From the NCBI GenBank assembly GCA_000155695.1, contig DS990592.1:1760556-1824555 (forward strand): a stretch of DNA of 64,000 nucleotides. The letters run 5' to 3'. The DNA comes from Verrucomicrobiia bacterium DG1235. Lineage in GTDB: Bacteria > Verrucomicrobiota > Verrucomicrobiia > Opitutales > Opitutaceae. The notes beneath the pieces were generated by a model. It worked only from the letters and a program-made list of their open reading frames with translations. It made no database searches and was not told the DNA's origin. Numbering within the stretch: the stretch's first letter is position 1; every line of letters starts with the position of its first letter. Made by a program: the position numbers and the translations under genes. Shown here one piece after another: positions 24,612 to 33,349 of the stretch.

Positions 24612-27600
24612 CTAGACCTCCGTCTCATCCGGATGGATCCTGTACAACAGGTCGTATATCACCGGCACCACGATCAAGGTTAGCAGGGTCGCAAACGCCA
24701 AACCGGCCATGATAGTCACCGCCATGCCAATAAAAAACGCGTCGAAGATCAGAGGAGCCATCCCGAGAATAGTCGTCACCGACGCCAACGCGACCGGACG
24801 AGCTCTGCTTATACTGGCCTCCACCAAAGCATCGTAGCGCGGCTGCCCGGAAGCGATACGAGCATCGATCTCATCAACCAAGACGATACTGTTTTTCAGC
24901 AACATTCCGGTCAGACTGATAAAGCCCAACAAAGACATAAAACCGAATGCCACTCCCGTACTCAGCAAGCCGAACGACACCCCGATGATAGACATCGGCA
25001 CCACGCTCCAGACAATCAACGGCTGACGCAGCCGACCAAACAACAAGATTACGATCACGAGCATGCCAAGGTAGCCGACCGGCAGACCCTTAAAGAGAGC
25101 GGTCTCGGCGTCTGTAGAGATTTCATACTCTCCGCCCCATTCGATTCTGTATCCAACAGGCAAAGACAGTCCCTCGACCACGCCACGAATTCGAGCGAAT
25201 GCGGCGCTCGCCAATTCCCCAGGAACCGGCTCAGCCTGAACAGTAAGCGTACGCTCCCTGTTCTTCCGGTGGACAACCCCTTCCACCGCAGCCAACTCGA
25301 TTTCGGATACAACGCTCTCAACCGGCGTCCAACCGTTGAGACCGGAGCTCCAGATCAAGCGCTGACCCAGGTCGGCCGCGTCTTCTCTATCCTCTTGAGG
25401 CAAACGTACCCGCACCGGAATCAGTTCATCGTCGTCGCGCAACACTCCATACACCGCCCCATCGCTGAGAAGCTGCATCTGTTGAGCAAAATCCTGACGC
25501 GATAGGCCTTGCCTCATTCCTAGCTGCGGGTCGAAAACTGGCTGCAAAACCGGCCGCAGTTCACGCCATGTCGTGCGAATGTCACGCAGACCGTCATCCG
25601 CGTAAAGGACATCCATAACATCATCACCCAATTCCCGCAAAACAACCGTATCCGCTCCTACAATACGAACTTCGATCTTCGCGCCGCCACCGGGACCAAG
25701 CTTCACGCGCTCGGTCTTCACAAAAAGGTCGGGCTGAGTGTCGGCAATCAAGGAACGAAGGTCCGCAATCAGTCCATCGATTTCATCAGCCTCCTTCGTT
25801 CGCACAATATACTGTGTAAAACTCGAATCCGGATGCTCTGGCGCGTACACGAGCATAAAGCGCGGCGCGCCAGCTCCTACCAAAGTGGTTACCGTATTCA
25901 CGCGCTCATCCTTCTGAATGAGCTTCTCGAGTTCCCTGGCAGTAGCGTTCGTAGCTCGAATGTCGGTGCCAGTCGGTTGCCAAACGTTTAAATAGAAAAT
26001 CGGCGTATTCGAATCTGGAAAAAAGCTCTGCTTCACCTTGGTGAACGCGAAGAGACTCCCCAAGGTCATCAGAATCAAAACCAGTACAGTGAGCGCTCGA
26101 AAGTGTAGCGAAAGCTTAAGGGCGGAACGATAGATCTTGTAAACAAATCCCTTGTAAGGGTCCTCCGACTCACTCTCTTTCGCTGGCTTCTGCAAGAGAT
26201 AGTATCCAAATAGTGGAGTCACCGTAACGGCAAAAACCCAGCTCAGCAGCAACGACACGGCGATCACCACGAAGAGAGAAAAGGTGAACTCTCCCGTCGC
26301 GTCTTCAGACAATCCGATGCCGGAGAAGGCGAGAATGCCAACCACTGTCGCACCGAGCAGAGGCAGCCAAGTGCTGCGAACCGCCTCGCTCGCGGCATCT
26401 AGCTTGCCGAGCCCACGCTGCACGCGGACTAGCATGCCTTCCGCCACCACGATCGCATTGTCCACCAACATGCCCATCGCGATGATTAAGGCTCCCAGCG
26501 AGATTCGCTCCATCTCGATTCCGAGCACATACATCCCGAAAACCGTGGCCGACACCGTAAGAAACAAAACCGCGCCCACCACTATCCCGGATCTCCAACC
26601 CATGAATACACAGAGAACGCCGACAACAATCGTCACCGACATGATCAAATTCACCACAAACCCGCCGACCGCCGTCTCGACCACCACATGCTGCTCGTAA
26701 ACCGGCGCGATTTCGATCCCGAGCGGGCGGTCCGATTCCAGTTCGGACAAACGGGCATCCACCCGCTTGCCTACTTTGACAATGTCCACTTTCGGGCGAC
26801 CGGACACGCCAACCAAAATCGCGTCATGCCCATTGAAACGAACGAACTGCGTCGGCCGCTCTACATAGCCACGTTCGACCTTCGCGACATCGCCCAGCGC
26901 CAAAAAGGCATCCGTGCCCTTCCGTCCGATTGGCAATTCCGACAGACTGTCCACGTCCGCCAACATATCGGTCGGCTCGATCGCCGCATAGCGATCGCCC
27001 ACCCGCAAGCCGCCCGACTGCACAACGGCGCTCTGACTAATGATACCGCTAAGCGCCTCCTGAGGACTAATGCCAAAACGCGCGAGCTGCTCGGGAGAAA
27101 ACTCCACGTGAAACTCCTCGCTCTGGGCGCCCACAATACTCACGTCCGCAACATCCTGAACCTGCATCAACTGCATGCGCAGACGCTTCGCGTAATCGCG
27201 AAGATCAGCAGGCTCCACGTCATCGGTGTAAATCGCGTAGAGCAGACCATAGACGTCGCCAAAGTCATCGTTGACCAGAGACGGTCCCGCTCCCGCCGGC
27301 AAACTCGCCTGCGCGTCGCCCACCTTGCGCCGAAGCTCGTCCCAAATCTGAGGGATCTCATCCGGACCCATCGTCCAAACCAATTCCACTTCGATCTCCG
27401 ATCGCCCCGCGTACGATCGCGAACGCACCTCTTTGATTGAATCGAGACGCTGGATCGCCGACTCCAGCTTATCCGTAACCTCCCGTTCCACTTCCGCCGC
27501 GCTCGCCCCCGGATACTGAGTCACGACCACAGCTTCTTTGATCGTAAACGCAGGATCCTCCAGGCGTCCCACATTCAGATAGCCAAACCACCCGCCTAGA

Positions 27601-27665
27601 ACCGATCCGGCAACCAACAGCCAGGTTATGACCGGCTTCTTTATAGATACTCTTGCGAAGTCCAT
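24612..27665 (-). CDS. RND efflux transporter permease (AcrB/HAE1-like)
   Basis: A 1017-residue inner-membrane proton-driven pump. It starts VSIKKPVITWLLVAGSVLGG, followed by the porter signature VVVTQYPGASAAEVEREVTD. The central transmembrane block contains LGALIIAMGMLVDNAIVVAE, with the Asp of the proton relay in LVDNAIVVAEG. The second half has SLLGFISLTGMLLKNSIVLV, then DEIDARI and SRARPVALASVTTILGMAPL. Length and layout are typical. Start and upstream stop are three bases apart, so it is co-transcribed with the adaptor. Substrates likely include detergents, lipophilic toxins or antibiotics; unproven. Confidence 0.93.
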   Translation of the reverse strand: MDFARVSIKKPVITWLLVAGSVLGGWFGYLNVGRLEDPAFTIKEAVVVTQYPGASAAEVEREVTDKLESAIQRLDSIKEVRSRSYAGRSEIEVELVWTMGPDEIPQIWDELRRKVGDAQASLPAGAGPSLVNDDFGDVYGLLYAIYTDDVEPADLRDYAKRLRMQLMQVQDVADVSIVGAQSEEFHVEFSPEQLARFGISPQEALSGIISQSAVVQSGGLRVGDRYAAIEPTDMLADVDSLSELPIGRKGTDAFLALGDVAKVERGYVERPTQFVRFNGHDAILVGVSGRPKVDIVKVGKRVDARLSELESDRPLGIEIAPVYEQHVVVETAVGGFVVNLIMSVTIVVGVLCVFMGWRSGIVVGAVLFLTVSATVFGMYVLGIEMERISLGALIIAMGMLVDNAIVVAEGMLVRVQRGLGKLDAASEAVRSTWLPLLGATVVGILAFSGIGLSEDATGEFTFSLFVVIAVSLLLSWVFAVTVTPLFGYYLLQKPAKESESEDPYKGFVYKIYRSALKLSLHFRALTVLVLILMTLGSLFAFTKVKQSFFPDSNTPIFYLNVWQPTGTDIRATNATARELEKLIQKDERVNTVTTLVGAGAPRFMLVYAPEHPDSSFTQYIVRTKEADEIDGLIADLRSLIADTQPDLFVKTERVKLGPGGGAKIEVRIVGADTVVLRELGDDVMDVLYADDGLRDIRTTWRELRPVLQPVFDPQLGMRQGLSRQDFAQQMQLLSDGAVYGVLRDDDELIPVRVRLPQEDREDAADLGQRLIWSSGLNGWTPVESVVSEIELAAVEGVVHRKNRERTLTVQAEPVPGELASAAFARIRGVVEGLSLPVGYRIEWGGEYEISTDAETALFKGLPVGYLGMLVIVILLFGRLRQPLIVWSVVPMSIIGVSFGLLSTGVAFGFMSLLGFISLTGMLLKNSIVLVDEIDARIASGQPRYDALVEASISRARPVALASVTTILGMAPLIFDAFFIGMAVTIMAGLAFATLLTLIVVPVIYDLLYRIHPDETEV

Positions 27666-27668
27666 GGC

Positions 27669-28757
27669 CTAAGACTCGTGACGAGTGCTAACGGTGAAAT
27701 CTGGACGCAGATACGCAGCTCCAGAACTGACAACTCGATCGCCTGGCTTAAGCCCAGAGATGATCTCTACAAACTCGCTGCCGACGCGGCCGACCTTGAC
27801 CTTGCGAGCCTCCGGTTTCGTAGCACCCTCCGGCAACAGCCAAACCTGATAATTGGAATTCACCATCGGTACCAAAGCGTTCGCAGGCAGTCTTACCGCT
27901 GGCCACTCCGTCGAGACCTCCTCTTCGAGAAACAGCTTAACCGGTGACCCCGGCAACAGATTCGGACCACCCGCCCCTATCGTACGCAAGGTCACACGAT
28001 AAGCGCCTACAAGCATATCTGGCGTCGTCGCGTAGTCCTTGAGCTCTAGCTCAACCCTATCCAAACCCGGTGCCTCGAGCAGAATTTCGATCCGCTTCTT
28101 CTCCAAACCGTTCAGCAACTGAGCCAATTGAGTCTCTGTCTGGAAAAAATCGATCTCAAGCGGACCAAGCTGTTGAAACACCACAACCGCTTCCCCTTGC
28201 TTTACGAAGCTGCCAGACTCCACCACCCGACGCGCCACCCGCCCCGTGAACGGAGCGCGCAGCTCACTGTCGTCGATGTCCTTCTGCGCTCGCATCCAAG
28301 CGATACGAGCAAGCGCCTCCACATTGCGGATACGATCCACTTCCGCCTCCGTCGAGCTGCCTCCGGTATACAGAGTGTGAATACGTTTCAATTCTTTCTC
28401 GGCATAAGCGAGCCGCTGCGCGGCGTCGTCCAAAACCAGCCTCAAGCGGCTATTCTCCAGACTCGCGATCAATTGCCCCTTCTCGACCACCGCTCCGGTA
28501 GAAACCTCTAAGTCCTGCAAACGCCCGCCAAGCTCGAACGACAAACCGATCTCCCTCGGAGAACGAACCCGGCCAAGCAGCGTCTCTTTCCGAGAATCCA
28601 CATAGTCTTGCACCTCGAAAGTCTTCACGATCCGAGAGGGAGCCGTTTCCACTGTTTCACCCTTCGACCCAGAGCAGGCGACCAAGCCTAGAGTGGTCCC
28701 TACAAGGATCGCTCCGCATAGCACCTTTGAAACGTTCGATTTTAGATCTGTCTTCAT
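27669..28757 (-). CDS. RND efflux periplasmic adaptor (membrane fusion) lipoprotein
   Basis: A 362-residue adaptor bridging the RND pump and TolC channel. The N-terminus ends TLGLVACSGSKGE, a lipobox with C28 as the lipidation site. The barrel-sandwich hybrid domain reads GLSFELGGRLQDLEVSTGAV and DSELRAPFTGRVARRVVESG, with the alpha-helical hairpin between them, and the beta-barrel and membrane-proximal parts end KVGRVGSEFVEIISGLKPGD. It is first in a three-gene operon. A palindromic operator-like site and a TTGACG box sit upstream, between this gene and the LpxR-like gene. Confidence 0.92.
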   Translation of the reverse strand: MKTDLKSNVSKVLCGAILVGTTLGLVACSGSKGETVETAPSRIVKTFEVQDYVDSRKETLLGRVRSPREIGLSFELGGRLQDLEVSTGAVVEKGQLIASLENSRLRLVLDDAAQRLAYAEKELKRIHTLYTGGSSTEAEVDRIRNVEALARIAWMRAQKDIDDSELRAPFTGRVARRVVESGSFVKQGEAVVVFQQLGPLEIDFFQTETQLAQLLNGLEKKRIEILLEAPGLDRVELELKDYATTPDMLVGAYRVTLRTIGAGGPNLLPGSPVKLFLEEEVSTEWPAVRLPANALVPMVNSNYQVWLLPEGATKPEARKVKVGRVGSEFVEIISGLKPGDRVVSSGAAYLRPDFTVSTRHES

Positions 28758-28877
28758 TTAATCTGTAGTTTGTAAATTTAAAGTCCTCAGGCCGACCTCA
28801 ACCGTGATGGCGAAGCGGGGCGATCAATTGTTCTATCTTTATTAAAACGGCCGATCTAATTATTCACATTAGCCCTG

Positions 28878-28883
28878 CGTCAA
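28878..28883 (-). promoter_or_regulatory. Putative -35 box of the RND operon
   Basis: On the minus strand TTGACG is followed, 17 bases on, by ATTAGA at 28855-28860. The same TTGACG, in the context TTGACGCA(A/G)GGC, recurs upstream of the LpxR-like gene. The -10 match is weak. Confidence 0.4.
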
Positions 28884-28885
28884 CC

Positions 28886-28913
28886 TTTATATAGAATATA
28901 CATTCTATTTAAA
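28886..28913. promoter_or_regulatory. Palindromic operator-like site upstream of the RND operon
   Basis: The core TAGAATATACATTCTA (28892-28907) is a perfect dyad except for its centre, and the flanks extend it to a 28-base imperfect palindrome. A related 16-base core with the same TAGA...TCTA ends is at 30033-30048. Together they suggest one dimeric regulator, most simply the TetR-type protein at 30106. Confidence 0.6.
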
Positions 28914-28980
28914 CCCGACTAAGGCAAAAGCCTTTCTGTTTTTCAGGAAAAGCCCCCGCGAACTCCTGGCGAATCACGAC

Positions 28981-30000
28981 TCAAAAAGCATATGAGTAGC
29001 TCAGAGCCCCATAACTTTCGGAGTCTTCCTGCGTAGCGAACTCTCGCGTTCTCTGGATTTGCACGAAGGAAAGCCGATTCCTACCAAACACGGCCTGCAC
29101 TCCGATCTGAGCTTCGCCGACATAGTTCTCGCGGTCGACGGACGGCGAATCCCCTCGAAAGGTATTTCCATCGAGAAATAGATTTCGTCCCATAATACCG
29201 CCCTCGAGCGACGCAAAAACCTGCCACGAAAAACCGTTTCCGGGAGCGAAATAGCCTGTCCCCGGCAAAAGCAGCCCCAACCTCGGCGAGCCGAAATTCT
29301 CCTCGTTCCCCGACCCCGCCGACACCGTTAAACCGCAGTTCGAATAGACAAACACATTGCCCAAGGCCGCTCCGAAATGCGGCACGACATCCCACACCAA
29401 GGGTCCCGCCTTCTTCCTCCGCACCAACCAATAGTTGCGCTGAGCGAAAAGCTGCAAGGTGGGCTCGTTTCGCAGCTGATACTCCCAGCCCAAGGACTCC
29501 TTCGACCCGATCCAGCGATGCACCAGATTCTGCGTCTCCTCCGCCAGAGCCCAAGGCCCCACGACCCCGAAACTCACTTCCACTTGATCAATCGTTCGGT
29601 TTCGCCGAGTCACTATGCCGGTCGAAGCATAGAGCCATCCCGCATAAGGACGGTCGCTCGGCTGCGGAACTTCAAGCGACGTGTCCTCTGGCGTGTAAAT
29701 GTGCTGGCCGAACGCGTACTCAAAACGCCGATCCTCGAATAAAACCTTCGAACCCAGCTTCTCCCCAAGCCTCTTCAGCCACTCGGGTTCATTCGATCGC
29801 GCCAGAAGGTGCGCTACCCGAAGCCCGCTCGTGTAATGCCGATCCGTGTTACTGACCACATCGTTCTCGATCGTCACCGTCGTCAGGCCGAAGTCCTCGC
29901 GAACTAGGGAAAACGCCTTCGCCGGCACCTCTTCGCTCCCTCTCAAACTCCCCACGCTCAGAAAACCCAATATACAAATCGCAGCTCTAATCGTCTTCAT
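28981..30000 (-). CDS. LpxR-like outer-membrane lipid A deacylase (DUF2219)
   Basis: A 339-residue protein with a signal peptide (IRAAICILGFLSVGSLRGSE) and the outer-membrane beta-barrel pattern. The segment TIENDVVSNTDRHYTSGLRV matches the conserved ND...TD..YT.G motif of LpxR, the calcium-dependent enzyme that removes the 3'-acyloxyacyl chain of lipid A, and WLYASTGIVTRRNRTIDQVE and SFGVVGPWALAEETQNLVHR follow. It ends QRTREFATQEDSESYGALSY with a terminal aromatic residue, as outer-membrane barrels do. Its divergence from a TetR gene and proximity to an efflux operon suggest an envelope-stress response. Confidence 0.85.
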   Translation of the reverse strand: MKTIRAAICILGFLSVGSLRGSEEVPAKAFSLVREDFGLTTVTIENDVVSNTDRHYTSGLRVAHLLARSNEPEWLKRLGEKLGSKVLFEDRRFEYAFGQHIYTPEDTSLEVPQPSDRPYAGWLYASTGIVTRRNRTIDQVEVSFGVVGPWALAEETQNLVHRWIGSKESLGWEYQLRNEPTLQLFAQRNYWLVRRKKAGPLVWDVVPHFGAALGNVFVYSNCGLTVSAGSGNEENFGSPRLGLLLPGTGYFAPGNGFSWQVFASLEGGIMGRNLFLDGNTFRGDSPSVDRENYVGEAQIGVQAVFGRNRLSFVQIQRTREFATQEDSESYGALSYSYAF

Positions 30001-30027
30001 GGAATCGGAAAGTGAATTGACCTCGTC

Positions 30028-30053
30028 ATAAATAGATCGTTCGTTCTACTTAT
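30028..30053. promoter_or_regulatory. Palindromic operator-like site between lpxR-like and tetR-like genes
   Basis: The core TAGATCGTTCGTTCTA (30033-30048) sits in a 26-base dyad with nine-base arms (ATAAATAGA / TCTACTTAT, one mismatch). It lies between the divergent starts at 30000 and 30106, next to a minus-strand TTGACG at 30067-30072. The end pattern is shared with the site at 28892. Confidence 0.6.
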
Positions 30054-30105
30054 AACAATCGCCTTGCGTCAACATTTTTAGAATTCACCTTCTTCGAATA
30101 CCCGC

Positions 30106-30705
30106 ATGAGAACCGTCGATCCTGAACTCGCCTCCGAACGCCGTCGCCAAATCCTGGACGCCGCCCTGATTTGCTTCCGCGAAAAAGGATTTCACGGAGC
30201 CGCCATGTCCGCCATCTGCAAGCAGGCGGGAATGAGCCCGGGACACCTCTACCACTATTTTTCGGGCAAGGAGGACCTCATCCAAGCCATCGTCGAGGAG
30301 GACACCCGTCTGTACGAAGAAAAGCTAAGCTCCCTCGTCGGAGAGGGAAACACTCTCGAAATGATGCTCTCTCGCATCGACGAAATCTGGTCGCCTGAGA
30401 AAGGACTTCACGCCGCCTTGAACGCCGAAATCCTTGCCGAAGCTAGCCGAAATCCTCGCATTTCCGAAATCATTCGTAAGCACGACGAGAGCCTCAGAGC
30501 AAAATTCGCTTCAACGATCCGGACCGCTCAAAAACGTGGGCACATAAACGCAGACCTAGACGCCGACGGCTTCTCAATTCTCGTCATCGCCATCGTAAAT
30601 GGCCTTCGCATGGCGGACGAAGCTGGTGACTACCTGGATCGCAAGCAGGCCACCGCAGCTTTCAAGCAAATGCTGATCGCCAGCCTAGAGCCTCGCGAAA
30701 AATAG
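30106..30705 (+). CDS. TetR/AcrR-family transcriptional regulator
   Basis: A 199-residue regulator. The N-terminal HTH reads [20 protein letters not shown], then [20 protein letters not shown], then [14 protein letters not shown]; the C-terminal ligand-binding half is helical ([20 protein letters not shown]). It is divergent from the LpxR-like gene, and related palindromes lie in both its own upstream region and that of the RND operon. A repressor of envelope-remodelling and efflux genes that is released by a ligand is the simplest model. A bidirectional-looking hairpin follows the gene. Confidence 0.9.
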   Translation: MRTVDPELASERRRQILDAALICFREKGFHGAAMSAICKQAGMSPGHLYHYFSGKEDLIQAIVEEDTRLYEEKLSSLVGEGNTLEMMLSRIDEIWSPEKGLHAALNAEILAEASRNPRISEIIRKHDESLRAKFASTIRTAQKRGHINADLDADGFSILVIAIVNGLRMADEAGDYLDRKQATAAFKQMLIASLEPREK

Positions 30706-30710
30706 ACATG

Positions 30711-30738
30711 AAAAAACCGACCTCACGCGGAGGTCGGC
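30711..30738 (-). terminator. Terminator of the tRNA gene
   Basis: On the minus strand CCGACCTC and GAGGTCGG form an eight-base stem around CGCGT, followed by six T. It lies 16 bases beyond the tRNA's encoded CCA, and it also sits behind the TetR gene. Confidence 0.7.
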
Positions 30739-30753
30739 AAAAGTCCTGAGAGA

Positions 30754-30828
30754 TGGTGTCAAGGGGCGGATTTGAACCGCCGACCAAGAGCTTATGAGTC
30801 TCCTGCTCTACCACTGAGCTACCCTGAC
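30754..30828 (-). tRNA. tRNA with CAU anticodon (Met, or Ile2 with lysidine)
   Basis: The minus strand folds as a cloverleaf: acceptor GTCAGGG/CCTTGAC (one G-T pair), T8-A9, D-arm GCTC...GAGC, anticodon loop CTCATAA, T-arm GGCGG-TTCAAAT-CCGCC, discriminator A, encoded CCA. The anticodon stem has one mismatch at 31-39. The D-arm and variable region (GAGCAGG.GACTCATAA and TTGGTCG) closely resemble tRNA-Ile2 of E. coli (ileX type), whose CAU is modified to lysidine-AU. Elongator Met is the alternative. Confidence 0.88.
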
Positions 30829-30917
30829 ATCTCTCAAAAAGAGATGGAAAACCTGTGTCCGATCAGGGGCAAGTCAAGACTCGATTCGCCGCTTTTTTGA
30901 TCGGGAAACAAGTCTCC

Positions 30918-31868
30918 CTACTCCGCGTAAAGCCAGCGAATCGCATCTGGGAGCAAGGCCCCACCATGATCGTCGTTGTGTACACCATCCGTCCAAACGG
31001 CGTGAACCTCATAGCGCGGTCCCTCGACCTCCTGTCGATCGTCACGAGCATTCGCATAGTCTAGAGCGGACAGCATTTGCTGATTCGCCAAAAACCAGTT
31101 GCCCCAGCGATTATCAAGATCGTTGGTACCGTCTTGCATGAACATCTTGATCGGGCGAATCGGCTCGCGACGAATCAGCGCCGGGTAGTCCTGTCCCCCT
31201 AGCTTGATCGGGTCCTCATTCGGACGAAACTGAATCGAAACGTAGCTGCCAATGAAACTGATCACCTTTCGAAATTCGTCAGGACGATGCCAAGCGACCG
31301 TGAACGCGCAGATCGCCCCGCTACTCGTGCCGCCAATGCAGCGTTTCTCGGGATCATCCGTCAAATTATACTTCTTGCCCACTTCAGGAAGCATCTCCTC
31401 CACTAGGAAACGAGCGTAGCGATCGCTCATCGCGTCGTACTCTGGAGCGCGATGGTTGGGATTTCCCCAGCCAAGATCATCCGGATAATGCTCCGACACG
31501 TTTCCCGGCGTAATGAAAATGCCAATACTCACCGGCATTTCGCCCTTCCCTATCAGATTCTCCATTACCTGATGAACGCGCAACACACCGTCAGGATGCG
31601 TAGCCCGCTGACCATCCTGAAAGACAAGAACGCCAGCCGGTGTTTCAGGATCATATTGAGCCGGAACAAATATCCAATAACGGCGAACCGTACCCTCGAT
31701 TATATTGCTATGAAACTCGAACGGTCCTTCCAAACTGCCCTGGGGCACCTCATCCTGACGCAAGTGGTCCTCCGTTAAACCAAACGGACCGGTTTGAATT
31801 TCGAGATCTCGAGCCGGCAACGTAGTCGCCAGAATCAGGATACAAAGAAGAGATAGGGTATATTTCAT
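30918..31868 (-). CDS. Secreted esterase, enterochelin-esterase/CE1-like alpha/beta hydrolase
   Basis: A 316-residue protein with signal peptide (KYTLSLLCILILATTLPARD). It has the alpha/beta hydrolase features of the esterase-D/enterochelin-esterase family: RYWIFVPAQYDPETPAGVLV, VSIGIFITPGNVSEHYPDDL, then EMLPEVGKKYNLTDDPEKRC and IGGTSSGAICAFTVAWHRPD with the nucleophile Ser in GTSSGA. The acid and His are probably near IKMFMQDGTNDLDNRWGN and DGVHNDDHGGALLPDAIRW. It likely cleaves esters on plant or algal polysaccharide or a siderophore. It lies 93 bases from the DUF1552 gene on the same strand. Confidence 0.82.
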   Translation of the reverse strand: MKYTLSLLCILILATTLPARDLEIQTGPFGLTEDHLRQDEVPQGSLEGPFEFHSNIIEGTVRRYWIFVPAQYDPETPAGVLVFQDGQRATHPDGVLRVHQVMENLIGKGEMPVSIGIFITPGNVSEHYPDDLGWGNPNHRAPEYDAMSDRYARFLVEEMLPEVGKKYNLTDDPEKRCIGGTSSGAICAFTVAWHRPDEFRKVISFIGSYVSIQFRPNEDPIKLGGQDYPALIRREPIRPIKMFMQDGTNDLDNRWGNWFLANQQMLSALDYANARDDRQEVEGPRYEVHAVWTDGVHNDDHGGALLPDAIRWLYAE

Positions 31869-31885
31869 AGGGGTATAGGTTCAAA

Positions 31886-31907
31886 GTAGGAGCAAGCTTG
31901 TCACGCG
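31886..31907 (+). repeat. REP-like hairpin relative
   Basis: GTAGGAGCAAGCTTGTCACG shares 16 or more positions with the element at 10411-10433. It lies between the esterase start and the DUF1552 stop. Confidence 0.35.
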
Positions 31908-31961
31908 CATGCGATGACAATGAAAAACGCGAAGCCTCGAATGAGACCGAAACGACTAGGC

Positions 31962-33341
31962 CTAAATGTTTCCGAGTCGACCCGTAGAATCGCCAAACCG
32001 GTCCAAGCCATTGACGCCAACCTTATCCGCCAGCGAAAGGAACAGATTGCTCATAGGCTTGGCCCCATGCTTAACGAAGCGTCCTGTGTCGAGAGTGCCT
32101 CCGCCCACTCCAGCTAAAATGATTGGCAGGTCTTCGTGACTGTGAATGTTGCCGTCGGCATTTCCGCTTCCGTAGACGATCTGGGAATTGTGAAGCAAAG
32201 AATTTCCGTCTACGTCGACCTCCGAGCTTAAGCGATCGAGGAATGCCGAAAAACGCTCCACGTACCATCGATCAATCGCCGCAATCTTGTTCACTCGATC
32301 AATATTGTTCTGGTGATGGGACAAATCATGGTGACCCTCGTTAATACCGATCTGACTGAAGGATCGATTATCCCCGTCATGACCGAGCACGAAGGTGGCA
32401 ACCCGGGTTGAATCTGTCTTAAACGCAAGCAACATCATGTCGTACATCAGGTCGATGTATTCAGCATGGCTTTCGGGAATGCCGACCGGAGTCTCTATTT
32501 CAGGATCAGCATTCGGACCGAACTGTTCCGCTTTTTGGATACGACGCTCCACATCGCGAACTCCGGTAAGGTATTGATCGAGCTTCTCCTGATCACCCTT
32601 GGCAAGTCGACGCTGCATGCGATGGGCATCGTCGAGAACGAAATCGAGAATGGAGCGGCGGTCCATCATGCGTCGCCGAGCGCTTTCCGCTCGCTCGCCA
32701 TGGCTACCAGCCCCAAACATTCGCTCGAATACGAGACGGGGATTATTCTCCGGAGTCATCGGAGTGCTCTCGTCCTTCCAGGAAATATTGTACTGGTAAG
32801 CGCAGGAGTAACCGGAATCGCAATTGGACGACTGACGCTTGGCATCGCAACTGAGCTCCAAAGACGGAAAACGCGTAAGGTAACCGATCTCGCTAGCCAT
32901 TTCCTGGTCGATCGAAATCCCAGCGCGGACGTCTGTCGCGCTCTTGTTCAACCGAACCCCAGTGAGATAGACGCCATTTCCGCGGGCGTGGTCCCCTCCC
33001 CCATCATCGCCAGGATTCGCGTTCGCGTGATCAAGACCGCTCACTACCTGCAGCTGATCGCGAAGATGGTTTAGCGGCTGTAATGTTTCATTGAATACGA
33101 AATCACGCTCTCCGCCGGTCGGCCACCAGCGAGCGGGAATCGCCCCATTCGGAAACATGACAAATGCGGTGCGTAGCGGCGCGCCTGTACTCGTCGTAGC
33201 GGCCTGAAGCGCCGTCTCGGCGGCGAAAAGCTTGCTCGGAGAGAGCGAACTGAAAGCGGGTAGAGCGACCGCAGCGCCAAGTCCCTTGAGGAAGTTTCGG
33301 CGGCTCACGGATTCGATGGAGTTTCTGCGTCTTCTGTTCAT
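31962..33341 (-). CDS. DUF1552 family protein (Tat-exported)
   Basis: A 459-residue protein opening with a twin-arginine-like signal (SRRNFLKGLGAAVALPAFSS), so it is probably exported folded. The body matches DUF1552 of Planctomycetes and Verrucomicrobia: AFVMFPNGAIPARWWPTGGE, VVSGLDHANANPGDDGGGDH, then ARGNGVYLTG, and SLLHNSQIVYGSGNADGNIH. These proteins are invariably found next to DUF1592-type cytochrome genes, as here, eight bases downstream. The function is not established; a partner for a periplasmic redox enzyme is the usual suggestion. Confidence 0.9.
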   Translation of the reverse strand: MNRRRRNSIESVSRRNFLKGLGAAVALPAFSSLSPSKLFAAETALQAATTSTGAPLRTAFVMFPNGAIPARWWPTGGERDFVFNETLQPLNHLRDQLQVVSGLDHANANPGDDGGGDHARGNGVYLTGVRLNKSATDVRAGISIDQEMASEIGYLTRFPSLELSCDAKRQSSNCDSGYSCAYQYNISWKDESTPMTPENNPRLVFERMFGAGSHGERAESARRRMMDRRSILDFVLDDAHRMQRRLAKGDQEKLDQYLTGVRDVERRIQKAEQFGPNADPEIETPVGIPESHAEYIDLMYDMMLLAFKTDSTRVATFVLGHDGDNRSFSQIGINEGHHDLSHHQNNIDRVNKIAAIDRWYVERFSAFLDRLSSEVDVDGNSLLHNSQIVYGSGNADGNIHSHEDLPIILAGVGGGTLDTGRFVKHGAKPMSNLFLSLADKVGVNGLDRFGDSTGRLGNI

Positions 33342-33349
33342 GGCGTTGA

